Shown piece by piece: positions 8,107 to 17,233 of a stretch of DNA of 64,000 nt. Under the pieces are notes generated by a model, which ran no database searches, had not been told where the DNA came from, and saw only the letters and a list, made by a program, of their open reading frames with translations. Origin of the DNA: a bacterium (GTDB lineage Bacteria; Pseudomonadota; Gammaproteobacteria; UBA6186; Azoamicaceae); contig DAHXPC010000006.1 in NCBI GenBank assembly GCA_027364575.1, forward strand, positions 58,611-122,610, in the 5' to 3' direction. Each line of letters starts with the position of its first letter. Position 1 is the stretch's first letter. The position numbers and the translations under genes are program-made.

Positions 8107-8970
8107 ATGCCAAGCTTAAAAGAAGTATTCGAAGAGGTAGGGCTACGTGTCGGAAATGTAAATTTTTTTTCTAAAGGGAAAAATGCACAAGAAATTGAAA
8201 TGCTAAGCAATTTACATAAAGCATTGCGAAAACAAGTGGATACGGAATTTTCCAGTGAAAATTTAGATTTTTTACACGATCTACATAAACTATACCAAGC
8301 CGATAAACGTCGAAATCCCTTAATGCCGTATACCAATTCTCCTGAGCTTGTACTGCTTTATAATAAATATGTTGCGAGAAATTCGGAGTCTGAAATAAAT
8401 TTGCCGGCGACTATTGGAAATGCTTTGCATGAAGAGGCCAAAAAGGGAGGGCTAACGCTGGAGTCTTTTTCGAATGCAGCCAATGAAATCATCAATCTAA
8501 TGCAAAAAGATACGATAAAACGTTTCCAGGAATTGCCAGCTGTAAAAGATCTGCGCCCAGAGGCTAAGCCTGAGCAAGCTTTAATCGATAGGCCAGACTT
8601 AAGGAGTCGACTAAGAGCACTAGGGGATGCAGTTTTAGCAGCCATGAGCTCACTGATAGCCCGCATTCAAAAAAGCATTGCGGATTTTGTGGGATCTGCA
8701 AAAAAGCCAAACCAAGAAAATCCTACCCCTACAAAAGAAGCTATTTTGGCGAAAAGTCAGAATATTCATCAGCAATTTCCAGCAGAAAAGAACATTGTCC
8801 AAAAATCAGAAAATTTGCAAGCTTCAATGTTGTCCAAACCGCCGATTACACCCCTTAAGAATATAGATAAGCAGAGAATGCATGAAGCACTGAGTAAGCT
8901 TAAGGAAGCACAAAAATTAGCTACTTTAGACAATCAAGATCCTGATTTGAAAACGCTTAAGCCAAAATAA
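8107..8970 (+). CDS. RGS-like domain protein, candidate host-directed effector
   Basis: A 287-residue protein whose residues about 40-142 follow the regulator-of-G-protein-signalling pattern: EFSSENLDFLHDLHKLY (helix 4 signature), LYNKYV, SESEINLPATI (the conserved INLP turn) and FSNAANEIINLMQKDTIKRF (final helices, with the D-x-x-x-RF). In eukaryotes this fold stimulates GTP hydrolysis by Galpha subunits. The rest is a helical, Lys/Gln/Pro-rich tail with no membrane segment or signal peptide. RGS domains are rare in bacteria, which suggests acquisition from a host and possible export, but no secretion signal can be proven. A good ribosome-binding site (AAAGGTG) precedes the ATG. Convergent with the receiver gene downstream. 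Confidence 0.6.
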   Translation: MPSLKEVFEEVGLRVGNVNFFSKGKNAQEIEMLSNLHKALRKQVDTEFSSENLDFLHDLHKLYQADKRRNPLMPYTNSPELVLLYNKYVARNSESEINLPATIGNALHEEAKKGGLTLESFSNAANEIINLMQKDTIKRFQELPAVKDLRPEAKPEQALIDRPDLRSRLRALGDAVLAAMSSLIARIQKSIADFVGSAKKPNQENPTPTKEAILAKSQNIHQQFPAEKNIVQKSENLQASMLSKPPITPLKNIDKQRMHEALSKLKEAQKLATLDNQDPDLKTLKPK

Positions 8971-9027
8971 GCGATACAGAGGATTGAGATGGTTTTAGCA
9001 GAAAAAAATGAGAAGCAGTTTGAAAGG

Positions 9028-9453
9028 CTAGTCAATGGGGCTAGCTTTGCCCAATTTTTGCGTATAGCCTTCTAGTATTTCAAACAAGGCTTTATGATCT
9101 TCTGATTTAACCACAAATTCGTTCATGCCGGCTTCTTTACAGATATCGACGTCTCTTTGATCGCTACTCGCCGTTAAGGCGATAATCGGGATATCCCTGC
9201 ACACATCTGGAAGAGCGCGGACAAGCTTTGCCGCCTCATAACCATTCATAAATGGCATATAGAGATCCATAATGGCGACATCAAAAGGTTCCGTTTTAAT
9301 TTTTTCAATGGCTTCTTGGCCGGTAGAGGCTGTGACGACTTCATAGCCTTTATTGGTTAAAAACATCGACATAACAGCACGCGTGGTTCTGCTATTGTCG
9401 AGGAATAACAATTTTAATTTAGAGGACATGTTAGATGTTTCATTCATAGGCAT
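9028..9453 (-). CDS. Stand-alone response regulator receiver protein (CheY-like)
   Basis: A 141-residue protein consisting almost only of a receiver domain. The phospho-acceptor is Asp63 in AIMDLYMPFMNGYE, with the switch Thr at about 94 (ALTAS) and the conserved Lys at about 116 (FVVKSED). The acidic pocket near the N-terminus reads FLDNSRT, so one of the two usual acidic residues is Asn. No output domain is present, so it probably acts by protein contact or in a phosphorelay. No histidine kinase is adjacent. Confidence 0.85.
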   Translation of the reverse strand: MPMNETSNMSSKLKLLFLDNSRTTRAVMSMFLTNKGYEVVTASTGQEAIEKIKTEPFDVAIMDLYMPFMNGYEAAKLVRALPDVCRDIPIIALTASSDQRDVDICKEAGMNEFVVKSEDHKALFEILEGYTQKLGKASPID

Positions 9454-9499
9454 AGTTTAGCTTATTTTGCGCAAGGTTGCGAAAATTCTCTTTGGGTTA

Positions 9500-10954
9500 T
9501 TACCATAAACCCATGACTTTCCACCAAGCACTGCCAGCCACACCCCAAATAAGGATATTGATAATACTGACCAAGCCCCCAATGCGCCACCAGTCTTTAA
9601 GGGTTATATACCCTGCGCCAAAATAGACGGGTGCGGTTCCGGTGCCATAGTGGGTTATGCCGGCACACAGGCTGGAAAGGAAAGCCAGCAATAAAATGAC
9701 CATGGCAGGCGGGGCGCCAGCCGCAATGGCAACGATGGCAAAAGCGCTAAACATCGAACTAATGTGGGCAGTAATACTTGCAAAGGCATAATGAGTATAA
9801 AAATAAATAAGGCAAATCACCCCTAATGCGATTCCCCAGGGCATGGTACTTACCCATCCTTGGATATTATTGCCAAACCATTCCATCATACCAAACTCAG
9901 TTAAAAAGCCAGACATCATCAGTAGAGTTGTTAGCCAAATAAAGGTATGCCAAGCATTGGCTTCTTTTAAGATGTCATCCCAGGTTAATACATTTGTGGC
10001 TAATAAAATGGAAAGCCCGAGTAGAGCAGCAACGGTTGCGTCGATGCCTAAAGTAGGTCCTGCTACCCACAACGTTAAGAGCATTGTGAAGGTTGCTAGC
10101 ATTATCCATTCTGGTTTGCTGAGGGGTCCCATTTCTGCGAGTTTTTGGCGCGCAAAATTCGGCGCTTCTGGGGTGTATTTAAGTTCAGCTGGATATAAGA
10201 ACTGCACAATCCATGGTAGCAAAGCAAGGTTTAAAGCGCCGGGGACAATGGCTGCTACCGCCCAGGTGGTCCAACTAATATCGATGCCAAACTTTGCCGC
10301 TAAGCTGACGATTAATGGATTACCAGCGGTTGCCGTTAAAAACATGGCACTGGTAATCACATTGGTTTGATAAGCGACTTTCATTAGGTAAGCGCCAATT
10401 TTGCGTTCAGTCCCATCTTTTGGGGTGCTTTTATATTCTTCTGACAGTGCGCTCACAATGGGATACACCATTCCGGCGCCTCTGGCGGTATTACTGGGGG
10501 TGAATGGAGCTAACAGAAATTCGGTGGTAATTAGACCATAAGCCAGACCCAGCGTGCTTTTGCCCATATTTAATACAAAATAATACGCAATTCTGGCACC
10601 TAAGCCCGTTTTAATAAAACCTCTGGCCAATAGAAAGGCGAGCAGAATCAGCCAAATAATGTTGGAACTAAAAGCCGATAACGCCTGGGTAATGGTTAAG
10701 GTTTTGGTGATACAACAGGTAGCCAGGGCTAATATCGATAAAGCGCCCATCGGCAGCAAATTGACAACAATACTTACAATCGTGGTCAAAAAAATGGCAA
10801 ATAAATGCCAGGTTTTTAAATCTAGGCCTGTGGGAGCGGGGGTAAACCATAGAGTAAGGAATAAACTAGTTATCCAAATAGAAGCAGGTATCTGAGTAAT
10901 AGATGAATAGATCGTAATGGGCTTTTTGAATAAAACAGCATTGCTGTTGGCCAT
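9500..10954 (-). CDS. DASS family dicarboxylate/anion transporter
   Basis: A 484-residue polytopic inner-membrane carrier with about 12 segments, of the divalent anion:sodium symporter family (CitT/2-oxoglutarate-malate translocator branch). Family-typical stretches are TITQALSAFSSNIIWLI, TPSNTARGAGMVYPI (first helical hairpin, SNT motif) and the C-terminal GITHYGTGTAPVYFGAGY (second hairpin). Likely substrates are C4- or C5-dicarboxylates such as 2-oxoglutarate, malate or citrate, but the sequence does not settle this. It is transcribed alone, divergently from smc. Confidence 0.85.
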   Translation of the reverse strand: MANSNAVLFKKPITIYSSITQIPASIWITSLFLTLWFTPAPTGLDLKTWHLFAIFLTTIVSIVVNLLPMGALSILALATCCITKTLTITQALSAFSSNIIWLILLAFLLARGFIKTGLGARIAYYFVLNMGKSTLGLAYGLITTEFLLAPFTPSNTARGAGMVYPIVSALSEEYKSTPKDGTERKIGAYLMKVAYQTNVITSAMFLTATAGNPLIVSLAAKFGIDISWTTWAVAAIVPGALNLALLPWIVQFLYPAELKYTPEAPNFARQKLAEMGPLSKPEWIMLATFTMLLTLWVAGPTLGIDATVAALLGLSILLATNVLTWDDILKEANAWHTFIWLTTLLMMSGFLTEFGMMEWFGNNIQGWVSTMPWGIALGVICLIYFYTHYAFASITAHISSMFSAFAIVAIAAGAPPAMVILLLAFLSSLCAGITHYGTGTAPVYFGAGYITLKDWWRIGGLVSIINILIWGVAGSAWWKVMGLW

Positions 10955-11074
10955 AATGTTTTCCCCCAGCTTTTTGAATTAACTCTATTTTGCCCGAACC
11001 TGTCTCCCATGGCAAGTTACGCGATTCTGGGGTAAGCTATAGGCCGGAATTTGTTGTAAGCAGGCCTGATAGTC

Positions 11075-14000
11075 ATGCGTTTAGAAAAAATTAAACTGGC
11101 AGGATTTAAATCCTTTGTTGATCCGACAGTTTTAGAGCTTCGAAGCTCTTTAGTTGCGGTTGTTGGCCCTAATGGGTGCGGTAAATCGAATATTATCGAT
11201 GCCATACGTTGGGTAATGGGCGAAAGTTCTGCTAAGAACTTGCGCGGCGAGTCTATGTCAGATGTCATCTTTAATGGCTCTACCTCTCGAAAGCCGGTGG
11301 GCCAAGCTTCTATTGAACTTGTGTTTGATAACTCAGATGGTAGCTTAGGCGGAGAATACGCACGCTTTAGCGAAATTTCTGTCCGTCGACAGGCAAGTCG
11401 TGATGGCCAATCTTCCTATTTTCTGAATAACACTCGCTGCCGACGCAAAGATATCACCGACGTTTTTTTAGGCACGGGCTTAGGCCCAAGAAGCTATGCC
11501 ATTATTGAACAAGGGATGATATCTCGAGTTATTGAAGCACGCCCTGAAGAATTACGATCCTTTTTAGAGGAAGCGGCGGGTATTTCTTTATATCGTAAGC
11601 GCCGTCAAGAAACCGAAACCCGAATACGGCATACGCGTGAAAATCTAGAACGATTAAATGATTTAAATCAAGAAATCGAAAAGCAATTAGAGCGTTTAAA
11701 GCGTCAGTCTGAAGCGGCAGAGCGATATAAGCAATATAAAGAAACGCACGATCGACTAGAGGGCGAATTATCGGCACTGCGTTGGCAGGTTTTGCGTGAT
11801 CAATTAGAAGAAAAGGCCAACAGCGTTCGAACATTTGCAACCAGTTTAGAAGAAAAATTTTCATTACGGGCAAGTCTGGATCTTGCCCTTGAAAAACTGC
11901 GAATTGTGCATACCGAGAAGATGGATATTTGGAAGGCAGAACAAGGCCAGTTTTATGATATCGGCACTCAAATTGCCCGCGTTGAACAAACCTTAACGCA
12001 TCATCGGGAGCGCTGGCAGGCATTGGAACAGGATCTGGTACAAGCCGAGCGCAATTATCAGCAAACTGTTTTGCAAATTGAACAAGATGAAATGCAATAT
12101 GCTGAACTCAAGGAAAACCTAGAGGGCATACAGCCTGAAAATACCGATGCCGAGCTTTTGCTTCAAAATTCACAAAAAACATTATTATCGGCTGAAGAGG
12201 CTATGCGTCATTGGGCGCACAATTTTGAGGTTTTTCAGCAAGATGCTGAAAAACCACAGCGTGCAGCAGAAGTCGAGAAAGCACGGATTGAGCAACTCGA
12301 AAGGCAAAGTCGCGATGCCAAAATGCAATTTGATAGGTTACAAAAAGAACGATCGGAAATTGATCTCGCTCGCTTAGAAAATCAATTATCAGAGTTTGAA
12401 CAAGAAAAACTCGAGCAAGAATCTGAAAACAGCATTGTCCTTGCAAAATTAAATAGTTTAAATTTAGAAATTGTTAAAGAACGAGATGTTGTTATTACAG
12501 AAAATAAACGCTTGGATGAACTTAGAAGCCGTTTGCAAAGTGCAAAAGGGCGCCTAGCTTCATTAGAAGCACTACAGCAAGCCGCTTTGGGCAAAACCAA
12601 TGCCTCGGTTAAGGCTTGGCTAAAAACCAAAGAATTAGAAGACGCTCCCCGCTTAATCGATTTACTGTCTGTTGAGAGCGGTTATGAGCGTGCGGTAGAA
12701 ACTGTATTAGGCAATGCCTTAGAAGCCATTTGTATTCCGGGTGTCGCATCCATTGCAACCGTATTAAGTGATTTGACAGAAGGCAGTCTTGCTTTTATTG
12801 ACGGTTCTGCGCCCGATGGGTGTGAAAACCCGAACATAAGAAGGCTGGCTCATAAAGTGAAAGCCAGTATTCCTGTCTCCACATTATTGGCGGGTGTGTA
12901 TGTCGTTGATGAATTAAATGATGCGATCTTACAGCAAAAATCGCTTAAGCCAGGTGAATCCGTTATTACGCGGGATGGCATTTGGATAGGGCCTAATTGG
13001 TTAAAAGTATACCGAGGATCTGAAAGCCATAATGGCATATTGGCCAGAGAAGCAGAGTTAAAAGAATTGGGCATGCTCATTGCAACCTTAAAAGAGAATG
13101 CAGAGCAATTAGAGGATGAAATAACCCATTCCAGACAAAAAATAGCCAGTTTAGAAGGCCAACGTGAAACTTTACATCAAAATCAGCAAAATGAGGCGCG
13201 TGTTTTTAATACGATTTGTTCTAAGATAACAGCAGAGCGCACACGGCTTGAACATTTGAGAGGTCGATTTGCACGTTTACAAGATGAAAGTATTGAGCAC
13301 CAACAAAAAATAGATTTTGCGGAAGAAGAAATTGCCCTAGGGCGCATGAATCTACAAATCGCAATCGATGGCATGGAGACCTATTCCAAAAAACGCACCC
13401 TTTTGCAAACAGAACGCGATAACTTGCGCGATTTATTACAAAAAGCGAGTCAAGATGCAAGCTTTGCCCAGGAGAAATCGCATGCACTGGCTTTAAAAGC
13501 GCAGACGCTCATGACCCAAAAACAAGCCATTGAAGAAGGCATCAAGCGGCTTACCCAACAGCAAGCATTGATGGTCGAGCGTCGCAGTGCATTAAAATTG
13601 CAAGTAGAAGGTTTAAAAGAGCCTGAAGCGGAACTGCGTGAAACGTTAGAAGAATTATTGATCAGACGAATTTCGGCAGAAGAAGCCTTAATGGTGTCTC
13701 GTTCAGTCTTAGATGATATTGAGCAAACCTTGCGCTCGCAAGAAAAACAACGAAATCTATTGGAGGAAGAGGCAGCCACAATCAGAACCAAATTAGAACA
13801 AGTGCGAATGGATTGGCAAGCATTAGAAGTGCGTACACAAACCGTTCAAGAAAAACTAGTGGCTGCGGGCACGACCATCGATAAAATTTTAGAAACGCTG
13901 CCAGAAGATGCTTCAGAGCCGGTTTGGGCCTCGGAATTAGAGCAAGTGATTAAGCGCATTGAGCGTTTAGGGGCGATTAACCTAGCAGCCATTGAAGAAT

Positions 14001-14581
14001 ATCAAAGTGAATCGGAACGCAAAAATTATTTGGATTCGCAACAAAAAGATCTGAATGAGGCACTCGAAACATTGGAAAATGCGATCCGTAAAATCGATAA
14101 AGAAACCAGAACGCGCTTTAAAGAAACTTTTGAAAAAGTGAATAGTGAGTTTCAGGTATTATTTCCGGTTTTATTCGGGGGTGGGCAAGCCTATTTAGAA
14201 TTGGTCGGTGATGATTTATTGGAAGCAGGCGTTACGGTGATGGCAAGGCCGCCTGGCAAACGCAATAGTTCTATTCATCTTTTATCGGGGGGTGAAAAAG
14301 CGCTGACCGCGGTTGCGATGGTTTTTGCCATATTTCAATTAAATCCAGCGCCCTTTTGTATACTAGATGAGGTGGATGCGCCACTGGATGATGCCAATGT
14401 GGGAAGGTTTTGTTCATTGGTAAAACGTTTGTCGGATACGGTACAATTTATTTTTGTTACTCATAATAAAGTAGCGATGGAAATGGCACACCACCTAGTC
14501 GGGGTAACCATGAAAGAGCCAGGCGTTTCTCGATTAGTTTCTGTGGATGTTGAGCAAGCAGCTGCTTTAGCAGCAAATTAA
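11075..14581 (+). CDS. smc: Chromosome segregation ATPase SMC
   Basis: Structural maintenance of chromosomes protein, 1168 residues, which forms dimeric rings that compact and segregate DNA together with ScpA/ScpB. N-terminal Walker A GPNGCGKSNIIDAIRW (about 31-46), long coiled coils, a hinge near residues 500-660 (SVESGYERAVETVLG ... FIDG), and the C-terminal ABC signature LLSGGEKALTAVAM with Walker B FCILDEVDAPLDD. Full length. The presence of SMC rather than MukB distinguishes the organism from enterobacteria. ZipA follows 18 bp downstream, as in many gammaproteobacteria. Confidence 0.96.
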   Translation: MRLEKIKLAGFKSFVDPTVLELRSSLVAVVGPNGCGKSNIIDAIRWVMGESSAKNLRGESMSDVIFNGSTSRKPVGQASIELVFDNSDGSLGGEYARFSEISVRRQASRDGQSSYFLNNTRCRRKDITDVFLGTGLGPRSYAIIEQGMISRVIEARPEELRSFLEEAAGISLYRKRRQETETRIRHTRENLERLNDLNQEIEKQLERLKRQSEAAERYKQYKETHDRLEGELSALRWQVLRDQLEEKANSVRTFATSLEEKFSLRASLDLALEKLRIVHTEKMDIWKAEQGQFYDIGTQIARVEQTLTHHRERWQALEQDLVQAERNYQQTVLQIEQDEMQYAELKENLEGIQPENTDAELLLQNSQKTLLSAEEAMRHWAHNFEVFQQDAEKPQRAAEVEKARIEQLERQSRDAKMQFDRLQKERSEIDLARLENQLSEFEQEKLEQESENSIVLAKLNSLNLEIVKERDVVITENKRLDELRSRLQSAKGRLASLEALQQAALGKTNASVKAWLKTKELEDAPRLIDLLSVESGYERAVETVLGNALEAICIPGVASIATVLSDLTEGSLAFIDGSAPDGCENPNIRRLAHKVKASIPVSTLLAGVYVVDELNDAILQQKSLKPGESVITRDGIWIGPNWLKVYRGSESHNGILAREAELKELGMLIATLKENAEQLEDEITHSRQKIASLEGQRETLHQNQQNEARVFNTICSKITAERTRLEHLRGRFARLQDESIEHQQKIDFAEEEIALGRMNLQIAIDGMETYSKKRTLLQTERDNLRDLLQKASQDASFAQEKSHALALKAQTLMTQKQAIEEGIKRLTQQQALMVERRSALKLQVEGLKEPEAELRETLEELLIRRISAEEALMVSRSVLDDIEQTLRSQEKQRNLLEEEAATIRTKLEQVRMDWQALEVRTQTVQEKLVAAGTTIDKILETLPEDASEPVWASELEQVIKRIERLGAINLAAIEEYQSESERKNYLDSQQKDLNEALETLENAIRKIDKETRTRFKETFEKVNSEFQVLFPVLFGGGQAYLELVGDDLLEAGVTVMARPPGKRNSSIHLLSGGEKALTAVAMVFAIFQLNPAPFCILDEVDAPLDDANVGRFCSLVKRLSDTVQFIFVTHNKVAMEMAHHLVGVTMKEPGVSRLVSVDVEQAAALAAN

Positions 14582-14599
14582 TGATTCGGAGGTTTAAAA

Positions 14600-15286
14600 A
14601 TGGAAACCAGTTTAAGACTATTATTATTACTTGTGGGTTTGGTTATTGTGGTGGGTATTATTTGGGATACCCGAAGAAATAGTGCAGGCAAACAAAAACA
14701 CAAGCCTATAGTAAGAGACCGTTCAGAGGCTGAAGATTTAATCATTGAAGATATCGCAGAACCTGAAATATTAACGGAGAATAGCGGTGTGTTCACGGAT
14801 AAAGCAGAAGAAAGCGCTCCGATTACGCCCAGTCCTTCTACCCCGGCTAAAACCCCAGAAATTATTCTATTACATGTGATGGCAAGAGAGTCAAACTTGT
14901 TTTTCGGAAAAGCACTGTTTAAAGCGCTTAATGAAGCCTATTTATATTATGGCGATATGCAAATTTTCCATCGGCATGAAGAAACCGATGGGTCTGGAAA
15001 GAGGTTATTCAGTTTGGTTTCCTCTGTGGAGCCCGGCTATTTTGAAGCTGCTAAAAGGGAAGATTTTAAAACACCTGGTATAACCTTGTTTTTTGAATTA
15101 ATTGAACCCAATCGATCTATTGCAGCGTTTGAAGTGATGTTAAGAACCGCAAAACAACTTGCCATGCGCCTGGATGGCGAACTCAGAGATAGCCGGCATA
15201 AACCGTTGACTATCCATGAAATCGAGCATTACCGTGAACGGGTAAGACAACAAACACCCTTATTTAGAGCTAACCGAGCATCTTAA
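14600..15286 (+). CDS. zipA: Cell division protein ZipA
   Basis: Inner-membrane anchor for FtsZ at the division ring. The 228-residue protein has the family's N-out topology: one N-terminal membrane helix (about 4-22), a charged and Pro/Thr-rich linker (30-88, with SAPITPSPSTPAKTPE), and the C-terminal FtsZ-binding ZipA domain (about 90-220, FGKALFKALNEAYLYYGDMQIFHR ... FFELIEPNRSIAAFEVML). GGAGG lies just before the ATG. Its stop overlaps the start of the DUF2130 gene by one base. Confidence 0.92.
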   Translation: METSLRLLLLLVGLVIVVGIIWDTRRNSAGKQKHKPIVRDRSEAEDLIIEDIAEPEILTENSGVFTDKAEESAPITPSPSTPAKTPEIILLHVMARESNLFFGKALFKALNEAYLYYGDMQIFHRHEETDGSGKRLFSLVSSVEPGYFEAAKREDFKTPGITLFFELIEPNRSIAAFEVMLRTAKQLAMRLDGELRDSRHKPLTIHEIEHYRERVRQQTPLFRANRAS

Positions 15287-16545
15287 TGGCTGAGAAATCT
15301 ATCGAATGTCCCAATTGTCGCAGTAGTATATCGATTACCAATGCGTTGTCGGCGGAAATCCGCGAGCATTATCGTAAAAAATATAAAGAAGTCATTGAAA
15401 AACGCGAAGCTGAAATTGCCCTCGTTCAAAAAACCGTCGAAAAAGAAAAACTGGAAATAGAACATCAACAGGAAAATTTTAATCAAATTTTAGCTGAGCG
15501 TATAAACGCTGAAAAATTAAATTTAGAAAAAGGGCTTCGCGAAGCTATTCACGATCAGAATAAAGTAGAATTGCAAGATTTAAAAGCACAATTAAGTGAA
15601 AAAACAAAACTGGTGCTGCAATCACAAGAAATGGAATTAGAGTTAAGAAAAAAAACGCGTGAATTGATTGAAAAAGAACAACGGATAGAACTTGAATTAC
15701 AACGTAAATTTGATTGTGAAAGAACCAAAATTCAAGAAGACACGGCACGCCGTCTGATGGAGGATATCCGGCTAAAAACTGCAGAAAAAGATAAGCAGTT
15801 AGAGGATATGCGGCGCCAAATAGAAGATCTTAAGCGTAAAGCGGAGCAGGGCTCGCAACAGATGCAGGGTGAGGTCTTGGAATTAGAAATTGAATCTGTC
15901 TTATGCAGTCTATTTCCAATGGATTCTATAGAACCGGTCCCTAAAGGGATGCGAGGGGGGGATATTATCCAGCGGGCGGTCACTTTTTCAGGACAAACGG
16001 CTGGAACGATCATTTGGGAAACGAAAAGAACTAAAAATTGGAGTGATAGCTGGATTGAGAAGCTCAAAGATGATCAGCGAGCCATTTCAGCAGAATTTTC
16101 AGTGATTATCACACAAGTGATGCCAAAAGATATGGTAGGGCTTGGATGCATGGAAGGCGTATGGGTGGTCGACTATAGCACCTTTAGAGGGATAGCGGTT
16201 GCATTGCGATCGCAATTGATCCAATTGTTTAATGCAAGAGCGATGGCCGTGGGTAAAGGCGAAAAATTAGATTTTCTGTATGATTATCTCACTGGAACAC
16301 AATTTAAGCAGAGAATAGAAGCCATTGTTGAATCCTTCCAAACCATGCAAGTGGATTTAGAGAAAGAAAAACGGGCCATTCAAAAAAGTTGGGCGGCACG
16401 CGAACAGCAGATAGGGCGGGTTATCAGTTCCACCGTCGGATTGTATGGGGATATTCAGGGTATTGTTGGCAATAGCTTGCCGAGAATTGCTCAGTTAGAG
16501 TTAGCAGATGTAGAAGAGCCGATTAAACTGGAAGAAGTCGTATAA
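15286..16545 (+). CDS. DUF2130 coiled-coil protein
   Basis: A 419-residue soluble protein of the DUF2130 family, function unknown. The N-terminus has one CxxC (CPNCRS, about 8-13), perhaps half of a zinc knuckle. A long Glu/Lys/Gln-rich coiled coil follows (about 25-195), then the conserved globular part (EVLELEIESVLCSLFP ... GGDIIQRAV ... IIWETKRTKNWSDSWIEKLKDDQR), whose E-K and D/E pattern resembles a restriction-endonuclease-like fold; that resemblance is inference. Translationally coupled to zipA. Confidence 0.85.
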   Translation: MAEKSIECPNCRSSISITNALSAEIREHYRKKYKEVIEKREAEIALVQKTVEKEKLEIEHQQENFNQILAERINAEKLNLEKGLREAIHDQNKVELQDLKAQLSEKTKLVLQSQEMELELRKKTRELIEKEQRIELELQRKFDCERTKIQEDTARRLMEDIRLKTAEKDKQLEDMRRQIEDLKRKAEQGSQQMQGEVLELEIESVLCSLFPMDSIEPVPKGMRGGDIIQRAVTFSGQTAGTIIWETKRTKNWSDSWIEKLKDDQRAISAEFSVIITQVMPKDMVGLGCMEGVWVVDYSTFRGIAVALRSQLIQLFNARAMAVGKGEKLDFLYDYLTGTQFKQRIEAIVESFQTMQVDLEKEKRAIQKSWAAREQQIGRVISSTVGLYGDIQGIVGNSLPRIAQLELADVEEPIKLEEVV

Positions 16546-16661
16546 TCGTTAATGAAACTGATTGTAAACATAGTGAATTTACATTTTCTTGATATATCCG
16601 TTGTCTATACGGTAAACTAAACCGGAGAGATTGATAAAACTTTATTCAAGAGCGCCAAAAA

Positions 16662-17075
16662 ATGTATGAATTAATCTACCAAGGCGTACTAACTTCAATT
16701 TTAGCTTCTGATACGAACACGGCCCTACATTTATTACAGGATCATCAGGCCAATTTTTTTGATCCCGTTGATGGGGTTATTCTCCACGCTGAAGTTTTGT
16801 ATTGTGCAATGAAAAATGCCAATAAAGAAATTATCAGCTATTTGCTCAATCTTCCAATTTTATCGGATATCGCTTTTTTTAAATTTTGCGGCCAAACACC
16901 GATTAGTCTAGCGGTAGAAGAAGATCGCAGTGATTTAATCCCTTTATTGCTGAGCAAAACAGATAAAAACTTTGCCTTGCATATGGCAGTACAATTAAAT
17001 CTTCCTAAAACCATCCAGTTATTGCTTAGCCAATGTGTTTTCAAACAAAAATTATTAAAATTTTTAGGCTTATAA
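16662..17075 (+). CDS. Small ankyrin-repeat-like protein
   Basis: A 137-residue protein with an ankyrin-like cadence: GVILHAEVLYCAMKNANKEIISYLLNLP, then FCGQTPISLAVEEDRSDLIPLLLSK, then NFALHMAVQLNLPKTIQLLLSQ. The second unit carries the G-x-TP-LxxA-x(7)-I-x-LLL core of ankyrin repeats; the first and third are degenerate. No signal peptide or membrane segment. Such proteins mediate protein contacts and are common among exported effectors of intracellular bacteria, but at this size its role is open. Confidence 0.5.
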   Translation: MYELIYQGVLTSILASDTNTALHLLQDHQANFFDPVDGVILHAEVLYCAMKNANKEIISYLLNLPILSDIAFFKFCGQTPISLAVEEDRSDLIPLLLSKTDKNFALHMAVQLNLPKTIQLLLSQCVFKQKLLKFLGL

Positions 17076-17233
17076 TCTCGCTATCGCTTAGCCTTTCTGC
17101 TGAATATTGATAAGTTAATCAACAAAACATAAACAAACCTTAGTTAGCCTGGCAATGAATTTCGCCGTAACACGTATTTAAGGCTATATTTTATATAGAC
17201 CGTTTTATACCGTACTCGAAAGGTGGATTCATT

